From positions 1-5,793 of the forward strand of contig JAJZRH010000037.1 in assembly GCA_021802795.1 (NCBI GenBank): 5,793 bases of DNA, read 5' to 3'. Below the pieces are notes generated by a model, which was not told the origin of the DNA, did not search any database, and saw only the letters and a list, made by a program, of their open reading frames with translations. A program made the translations under genes and the position numbers. The first letter of the stretch is position 1. Every line of letters starts with the position of its first letter. The stretch comes from a bacterium. Its GTDB lineage: Bacteria > Patescibacteriota > Minisyncoccia > Phycocordibacterales > Phycocordibacteraceae. Shown one piece after another: positions 1 through 5,793 of this stretch.

Positions 1-1213
<1,213 letters not shown>

Positions 1214-1238
1214 AGAGGAAGAGTTCAGGATTAATAAA
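1214..1238 (-). other. rpoB-rpoC intergenic gap without Shine-Dalgarno
   Basis: Read on the minus strand, the 25 bases between the rpoB stop TAA and the rpoC ATG are AT-rich and then pyrimidine-rich, ending in CTCTTCCTCT directly before the ATG. There is no GGAGG or AGGA-like element at the usual distance. The nearest GGAGG is inside the last codons of rpoB, about 30 bases upstream, which is too far to place the ribosome normally. No hairpin or promoter is evident. Inference: rpoC translation starts by reinitiation after rpoB, or by an initiation mode that does not need Shine-Dalgarno pairing. Confidence 0.6.
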
Positions 1239-4200
1239 TTACGCCTCCGGTTCCGGCGGCAGGTTCAACGGTTCAACGTCGAGCGCAAGGCCGCGGATCT
1301 GGTTGGTAAGGACTGCAAACGATGCCGGCGTGCCCGTGTGACTGATCGGCTCGCCTTTCACTATCGCGTCGAAGGCGGCGGAGCGGCCCTGGATGTCGTC
1401 GGACTTGATAGTGAGCATCTCGCGGAGCGTGTATGCCGCGCCGTAGCCAAGCAGGGCCCACACTTCCATTTCGCCGAAGCGCTGGCCGCCGTTCTGCGCC
1501 TTGCCGCCAAGCGGTTGCTGGGTGATGAGCGAGTACGGACCGATGGAACGCATGTGGATCTTGTCTTCCACCATGTGATGGAGCTTGAGGACGTACATGT
1601 AGCCGACCGCGATAGTCTGCGCGAACGCGTCGCCCGTGCGGCCGTCGAAGAGTTGCATCTTGCCCGAGCGGTCAAAGCCGGCCTTCTCGAGCTCGTCGCG
1701 GATCTCGTCTGCGGTTGCGCCGGCAAACGGCGGGACGACGGCCTGGTAGCCGAGCGTGTTTGCCGCAAGGCCGAGGTGCATTTCAAGGATCTGCCCCAGG
1801 TTCATACGGCTCGGAACACCGAGCGGCGTGAGGATGAGGTCTATCGGGTTGCCGTCCTTGTCGTACGGCATGTCGGCGACCGGGAGCACGCGGGAAATAA
1901 CGCCCTTGTTGCCGTGGCGGCCGGCGAGCTTGTCGCCCACCGACACGTTGCGCACCTGCGCCACCGTCACAACTATCTTCTTGATGATGCCGGTCTCAAG
2001 CTGGTCGCCCTTCTCGCGGGAGAAGACGCGCACGCCGATGACGCGGCCCTGCTTGCCGCCTTCCATGCGGAGGCTGGTGTCCTTCACGTCCTTCGCCTTG
2101 TCGCCGAAGATGGAGCGGAGAAGCCGCTCTTCCGGCGTGAGCTGGGTCTCGCCCTTCGGCGTAACTTTGCCGACGAGGATGTCGCCCGAGCGCACTTCCG
2201 CGCCGATGCGGATGACGCCTTCCTCATCAAGGTTCTTGAGGCGGAGTTCGCCGACGTTCGGAATGTCGTGGGTGGTCGTCTCGGGACCGAGCTTCGTGTC
2301 GCGCACCACGCAATCAAAGTCCTCGATGTGCACCGTGGTGAACTTTGCTTCCTCCACGAGGCGCTCGGAAATGATGATGGCGTCTTCGTAGTTCGCGCCG
2401 TTCCAGCTCATGAACGCCACGCGCACGTTCTGGCCGAGCGCGAGCTGTCCCTGATCGGTAGACGAGTTGTCCGCGAGCACGTCGCCCTTCTTCACTTTGT
2501 CGCCAAGCACGACCGACGGCCGCTGCATGAAGGCGGAGTTCTGGTTGGTCTGCGTGAGGCCCTGGAGGTGGTACTCCTTCTTCTTCCCTTCCTTATTCGT
2601 AACGGTAACCTTGCGGGCGTCCACGTGGGTCACTTCGCCGGACTCGGTCGCGAGCACGAGGCGGCCGGTGGAGCGAGCGGCGTGCTCTTCAATGCCGGTG
2701 GCCACCAAGGGAGCCTCGGGAATGAGGACCGGTGTCGCCTGCTTCTGCATGTTGGAACCCATCAAGGCGCGGTTCGCGTCGTCGTGGTCCACGAACGGGA
2801 TCATGGAGGTGGCGATGGAGAACATCTGGTAGGTGGACGCGTCCATGAGCGTGATGGCCGTGCGCGGGACGATTATCGGGTCGCCCTTGTGGCGAGCCTC
2901 CACGTGGTCCGTGATGATGCGGCCCTGCTCGTCGAGCTTGGTCGCGCCGTGCGCAACGTATTCCAGCTCTTCATCGAGCGCGTTCAAATAAACTATCTCG
3001 TCGGTCACCTTGCCGTTCTTCACTTTCACATACGGAGTCTCAATGACGCCGAAATCGTTCGTGCGCGCGTGCGTGGCGAGGCGGAGGATGAGACCGATGT
3101 TCTGGCCTTCCGGCGTGTGGATCGGGCAGAGGCGTCCGTAGTGGGACGGGTGCACGTCGCGCACTTCAAAGCCCGCGCGTTCGCGGGTGAGGCCGCCGGG
3201 ACCGAGCGCGGAGAGCGTGCGCATGTTCTCCAGTTCCGCGAGGATGTTCTGCTGGTCCATGAACTGGGACAGCTGGTTCGCGGTGAAGAACTCGTGCACG
3301 GACGCGTGGAACGGGCGCGGGTTCACGAGCGCCATCGGGAGCGTGGTCTCGCTCTCAATGGTGCTCATGCGGTCCTGGATGTTGCGCTTCATGCGGCTCA
3401 TGCCCACGCGCATGCGCGCCTGCAGAAGCTCGCCCACGAAGCGCACGCGGCGGAACCCGAGGTGATCAATGTCATCCGGGCGCGCGGACGGGTCCGCGTT
3501 CAACTTCACTATTTCTGAAACGATGCGGACGAAGTCCGCGAGCGTGAGCGTGCGCTTCTCGAGCGCCTTCTCGGTCGTGGGGAGGCCGAACCGCGCGTTC
3601 AAGCGATGGCGGCCCACCTTGCCCACGTCGTAGCGCTCGGGAGAGAAGAGCGACTGCACGAAGTTTTTGGCGTTCTCCGGCGTGGCCAGGTCGCCGTCGC
3701 GCATGCGACGGTGAATTTCCACGTATGCCTCTTCTACCGACTTCGCCTCGTCGTGCTCAAGCGTGGCATTGATGGCCGCGAGCGCGGCCGGGTCCTTTGC
3801 AAAATGTTTCGTGACGGCTTCACCGAGCCCGCCGCCGAAGACGGTGAGGAGCTGGGTGATGGGGAACTTGCGCTTGCGGTCTATCTTCACAAATATCGCG
3901 CCGTCCGCCTCGGAATCTATCTCAATCCATACGCCGCGAAGCGGGATTATCTTCGCGCCGAAGTACGCCTTGCCGCGGATGAGCTCGGACACGAAGAACG
4001 CGCCGAACGAGCGAGCGAGCTGGGGGACGATGGCGCGCTCCACGCCGGAGACGATGAACGAGCCGTGCGGCGTCATGATGGGCATGTCGGTCAGGAAGAT
4101 TTCCTGCGACTTCTCCGAACCGAACGTCTTGTTGACGAGCTTCACGGTCGCCTTGATGGGCGCCTCATAGGTGCGCGCGTTCTCGCGCGCGAAGTCCTCA

Positions 4201-4415
4201 TCGTACTTCGGCTCCCCTATCTCAAAACTCTCGAACTTGAGCTCGAACTTCTTCCCCGAGTAGTCGGTGATGGGAGAAAACTCCTTGAAAAGCTCGGCGA
4301 GGCCGTCTTTCATGAGCCAGTCAAACGAGCCGCGCTGGTGGCCGACGAGGTCCGGGAACGGCACCTGGGGAGCCCGGAAGGCACCGAAGGTCTTCTGGAT
4401 GAGGTTCTTGCGCAT
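1239..4415 (-). CDS. rpoB: DNA-directed RNA polymerase beta subunit
   Basis: Complete 1058-residue beta subunit, which forms one side of the RNA polymerase active-site cleft together with beta'. It is much shorter than the E. coli protein (about 1342 residues) and lacks the large insertions, as is typical of compact CPR-type versions. Diagnostic blocks in order are: [16 protein letters not shown] (427-442) after the rifamycin cluster I region (381-404); [12 protein letters not shown] (675-686), with the Glu-Asp pair at 677-678; [15 protein letters not shown] (827-841), with the two conserved active-site lysines at 829 and 837; and the C-terminal [20 protein letters not shown] (976-995) followed by LTIKSDD. 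In cluster I, Asn397 stands where E. coli has His526 and Thr400 where it has Arg529, while Gln384, Asp387, Arg399 and Ser402 are kept. The ATG at 4415 is the first start after an in-frame TAA seven codons upstream and gives a plausible N terminus ([14 protein letters not shown]). No Shine-Dalgarno sequence is seen before it. It is the first gene of the operon with rpoC. Confidence 0.99.
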   Translation of the reverse strand: MRKNLIQKTFGAFRAPQVPFPDLVGHQRGSFDWLMKDGLAELFKEFSPITDYSGKKFELKFESFEIGEPKYDEDFARENARTYEAPIKATVKLVNKTFGSEKSQEIFLTDMPIMTPHGSFIVSGVERAIVPQLARSFGAFFVSELIRGKAYFGAKIIPLRGVWIEIDSEADGAIFVKIDRKRKFPITQLLTVFGGGLGEAVTKHFAKDPAALAAINATLEHDEAKSVEEAYVEIHRRMRDGDLATPENAKNFVQSLFSPERYDVGKVGRHRLNARFGLPTTEKALEKRTLTLADFVRIVSEIVKLNADPSARPDDIDHLGFRRVRFVGELLQARMRVGMSRMKRNIQDRMSTIESETTLPMALVNPRPFHASVHEFFTANQLSQFMDQQNILAELENMRTLSALGPGGLTRERAGFEVRDVHPSHYGRLCPIHTPEGQNIGLILRLATHARTNDFGVIETPYVKVKNGKVTDEIVYLNALDEELEYVAHGATKLDEQGRIITDHVEARHKGDPIIVPRTAITLMDASTYQMFSIATSMIPFVDHDDANRALMGSNMQKQATPVLIPEAPLVATGIEEHAARSTGRLVLATESGEVTHVDARKVTVTNKEGKKKEYHLQGLTQTNQNSAFMQRPSVVLGDKVKKGDVLADNSSTDQGQLALGQNVRVAFMSWNGANYEDAIIISERLVEEAKFTTVHIEDFDCVVRDTKLGPETTTHDIPNVGELRLKNLDEEGVIRIGAEVRSGDILVGKVTPKGETQLTPEERLLRSIFGDKAKDVKDTSLRMEGGKQGRVIGVRVFSREKGDQLETGIIKKIVVTVAQVRNVSVGDKLAGRHGNKGVISRVLPVADMPYDKDGNPIDLILTPLGVPSRMNLGQILEMHLGLAANTLGYQAVVPPFAGATADEIRDELEKAGFDRSGKMQLFDGRTGDAFAQTIAVGYMYVLKLHHMVEDKIHMRSIGPYSLITQQPLGGKAQNGGQRFGEMEVWALLGYGAAYTLREMLTIKSDDIQGRSAAFDAIVKGEPISHTGTPASFAVLTNQIRGLALDVEPLNLPPEPEA

Positions 4416-4460
4416 GTGGTGGTAACGTGAGGTGGTTAATTTCGAACGTTTTCCCTAGAA

Positions 4461-4489
4461 CATATAAAAATGCGAACGCACGGAAACAA
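4461..4489 (-). promoter_or_regulatory. rpoB: candidate proximal rpoB promoter (sigma70-type)
   Basis: On the minus strand, TTGTTT (4489-4484) and TATATG (4466-4461) are separated by exactly 17 bases, with a T-rich run just before the -10 box. Transcription would start near 4454 and give a leader of roughly 40 bases. The match to consensus is partial (3 of 6 and 4 of 6), but the location in the AT-richest part of the gap and the ideal spacing support it. It was found by eye, without scoring against a genome-specific model. Confidence 0.4.
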
Positions 4490-4578
4490 TTCCGCTATCG
4501 CTGTCGCGTTTCTTTTTCGTCGCCCGTATGTATCTCTCTCGCCCCGCCCTCCGTGACTCACTCGTATCTAGTGCGCCC

Positions 4579-4607
4579 ATCCTACCAGCCGGCCGTATTT
4601 CCCGCAA
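4579..4607 (-). promoter_or_regulatory. rpoB: candidate distal rpoB promoter (sigma70-type)
   Basis: On the minus strand, TTGCGG (4607-4602) and TAGGAT (4584-4579) are 17 bases apart, just downstream of the terminator hairpin of the preceding gene. Transcription would start near 4572, leaving an untranslated leader of about 155 bases. That leader holds only a small hairpin, CGGAA-TTGT-TTCCG near 4480-4493, and no riboswitch or attenuator that I can recognise. The spacer is GC-rich and the match partial, so this is weaker than the proximal candidate. Confidence 0.3.
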
Positions 4608-4628
4608 CCCCCATTTTCGGTCCTGGGG

Positions 4629-4671
4629 ATAAGAAAGGCCGCCCGGACGCATTGGTCTGAGCGGCCTTTCT
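4629..4671 (-). terminator. intrinsic terminator of the AIPR-like gene
   Basis: A perfect 11-base inverted repeat pairs AGAAAGGCCGC (4632-4642) with GCGGCCTTTCT (4661-4671). The loop can extend the stem: after one C/A mismatch, CGGAC (4644-4648) pairs with GTCTG (4655-4659) through one G-U wobble, closing on a six-base loop. Read on the minus strand the hairpin lies 17 bases after the TAG stop at 4689 and ends in a TTTCTTAT tract, as expected for Rho-independent termination. On the plus strand it is also followed by a T-rich stretch, so it may stop transcription both ways. It insulates the rpoBC operon from the upstream gene. Confidence 0.85.
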
Positions 4672-4688
4672 CTTCGGCTAGGATTTAA

Positions 4689-5793
4689 CTAGATAGCGTC
4701 ATACGTCATACGCCAGGTAGCGCCAGCCTTCCCCATTTTGTTTGCGTTCTGAGAGAACCCAACAGCGTCCTTAATGGCTGAGGCGGCATCCAGTTTCTTC
4801 TCCTCCCATTTCTTGAATGGATCTATCCCATCTTTCCAGGACCATTCGCCCCTGTGGTCGATATACTTTCGGAACGCGGCGAGGATTGGATAGATGAATC
4901 CGTCTGGATAGTTAAACTCCGTGACGTCATCCAGAAACCGGAGAGGATGCGGCTCGGTATATTTCGAGACACCCATCGTCTCGAGAGCTCCGAATTTGCC
5001 GCCTATATCGTTATAAGCCTGCGGGAGATCGCGGTAGATTACATCACGAAGTTTAAGGATATCCGGCAGGATTTTACTTGCTCGTTCAAGTATAACGCGA
5101 CGTTCCTTACCTTTTTCGTCCTTATCGGCATAGAATTCAACCACCGCTCCTTTAGACGAATATGCCGCGACCGGATGCGTATTCTTTTCGAATGCGTCCA
5201 GACAGTAAATGTACGAGAGTATCTCCCGAATGGAGATATCCTTACGTTTATCATTTTGGTCAACATCGAACTCCGAGTATGCAATACGGTCCTTGTAGCG
5301 CGGATTGGTTAAAACACGCTCAATGGGCTTGTACGAATCTCGCTGATTCTCTAGAGAGTGCGCTTGGGCTGCGCGAGAGCGGTTCCTACCATCAACGATG
5401 GAAACACGTTCGTCCGTCTCAAGATCACCAACGATGCACTCCACCTTCACTTCGGCGTCTACATGCCCCGTTTGAAGCACTTCGTGAATAGCAGAGAATG
5501 TATGCCCTCCGTTCGCAATACCGTGCTTCGTTTTGTCAGAGAAGACAACAATGACCTCGTTGGTCTTGTTATCGAACTCCACCTCGGGCGACAAAATCGT
5601 GAGCCCGAGATTACGGAAGATCATTTCTTCTGGTTCGTTGCGAAGCGTGTTGACGATGGCGTTGAAGACGTCTCCGCGCTTGTTGGTGTCGCGCACGTTA
5701 ACATCGCGCCATTCCTCCCATTCGGATGGAATATTGCTAACAGGGGCAGTGAACACGCACAAGCGTCGCCCATCTGGTGACTCATACTGGTTC
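4689..5793 (-). CDS. AIPR-like (abortive infection phage resistance) protein, C-terminal part, cut by right window edge
   Basis: At least 367 residues are visible and the frame is still open at the right edge, so the true start is outside. The only start-like codon near the edge, TTG at 5762, is in the middle of continuing coding sequence. Numbering from the edge, the features resembling the AIPR family (Pfam PF10592) are: FRNLGLTIL (59-67), corresponding to the family's NNGITI-type strand; GIANGGHTF (91-99), corresponding to IVNGxQT; RNRS (136-139) followed by SLEN (146-149), resembling the RNTS...SLxN segment; and DRIAYSEFDVDQ (169-180) followed by ISIREIL (186-192). The C terminus holds FIYPILAAFRKYI (299-311) and a Trp-rich tail. 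No signal peptide or membrane segment is seen in this part, so it is probably cytoplasmic. Family members are linked to abortive infection and often lie near restriction-modification genes; their biochemical mechanism is not something I can state. G+C content is clearly below that of rpoBC, which suggests horizontal transfer. Family assignment is from motif memory, not a profile search. Confidence 0.75.
   Translation of the reverse strand, partial: NQYESPDGRRLCVFTAPVSNIPSEWEEWRDVNVRDTNKRGDVFNAIVNTLRNEPEEMIFRNLGLTILSPEVEFDNKTNEVIVVFSDKTKHGIANGGHTFSAIHEVLQTGHVDAEVKVECIVGDLETDERVSIVDGRNRSRAAQAHSLENQRDSYKPIERVLTNPRYKDRIAYSEFDVDQNDKRKDISIREILSYIYCLDAFEKNTHPVAAYSSKGAVVEFYADKDEKGKERRVILERASKILPDILKLRDVIYRDLPQAYNDIGGKFGALETMGVSKYTEPHPLRFLDDVTEFNYPDGFIYPILAAFRKYIDHRGEWSWKDGIDPFKKWEEKKLDAASAIKDAVGFSQNANKMGKAGATWRMTYDAI

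Noticed and set aside
4436..4450. Short palindromes TTCGAA and AACGTT just upstream of rpoB as a possible operator
   Set aside because: Six-base palindromes are expected by chance and there is no second spaced copy or known operator pattern to support a regulator site.
4455..4652. A 65-codon minus-strand frame in the same gap
   Set aside because: It begins inside the terminator hairpin and overlaps both promoter candidates. Its composition looks non-coding and no homologue is recognised.
4427..4660. A 77-codon plus-strand frame across the rpoB upstream gap
   Set aside because: It runs through the promoter candidates and into the terminator hairpin, has no ribosome binding site that I can see, and encodes a low-complexity protein without recognisable features.
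4854..5312. A 152-codon plus-strand frame, and smaller ones nearby, within the AIPR-like gene
   Set aside because: They lie antisense to, or in another frame of, a gene with recognisable family motifs over its whole visible length, so they are treated as chance frames.
5760..5762. TTG as the start codon of the AIPR-like protein
   Set aside because: The frame stays open from 5763 to the window edge with plausible coding sequence (NQYESPDGRR), so the true start is more likely outside the window.

Overview
The window looks like chromosomal DNA from a Candidate Phyla Radiation (Patescibacteria) bacterium, most likely of the Parcubacteria group. The main evidence is a compact RNA polymerase beta subunit of 1058 residues (about 1340 in E. 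coli) that lacks the large lineage-specific insertions and has a divergent rifamycin pocket. The phylum call is recognition from sequence style, not a computed placement. The genetic code appears standard: the two visible stops are TAA and TAG, and no in-frame TGA is needed.

Every supported gene lies on the minus strand, so transcription runs from right to left. In transcription order the window holds: (1) the 3' part of an AIPR-like (abortive infection phage resistance) gene, open at the right edge and ending at 4689; (2) a gap of 273 bases with a strong intrinsic terminator hairpin for that gene, followed by two candidate sigma70-type promoters; (3) complete rpoB, 4415 to 1239; (4) a 25-base gap; (5) the first 404 codons of rpoC, cut by the left edge.

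The rpoB-rpoC pair is the normal bacterial operon for the two large catalytic subunits of RNA polymerase. The ribosomal protein genes rplJ and rplL, which often precede rpoB, are not directly upstream here; a probable defence gene takes that place. The AIPR-like gene is clearly poorer in G+C (sampled lines about 42-52%) than rpoB (sampled lines about 65-68%), which suggests acquisition by transfer. The terminator separates it from the housekeeping operon, so it probably does not drive rpoB.

Points worth a second look are the defence-type gene beside rpoBC, the natural substitutions at rifamycin-contact positions of RpoB (Asn where E. coli has His526, Thr where it has Arg529), and the absence of a Shine-Dalgarno sequence before both rpoB and rpoC. 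I see no tRNA, rRNA, CRISPR array or insertion sequence. Long plus-strand open frames opposite rpoB and rpoC are shadows of their GC-rich codon use.
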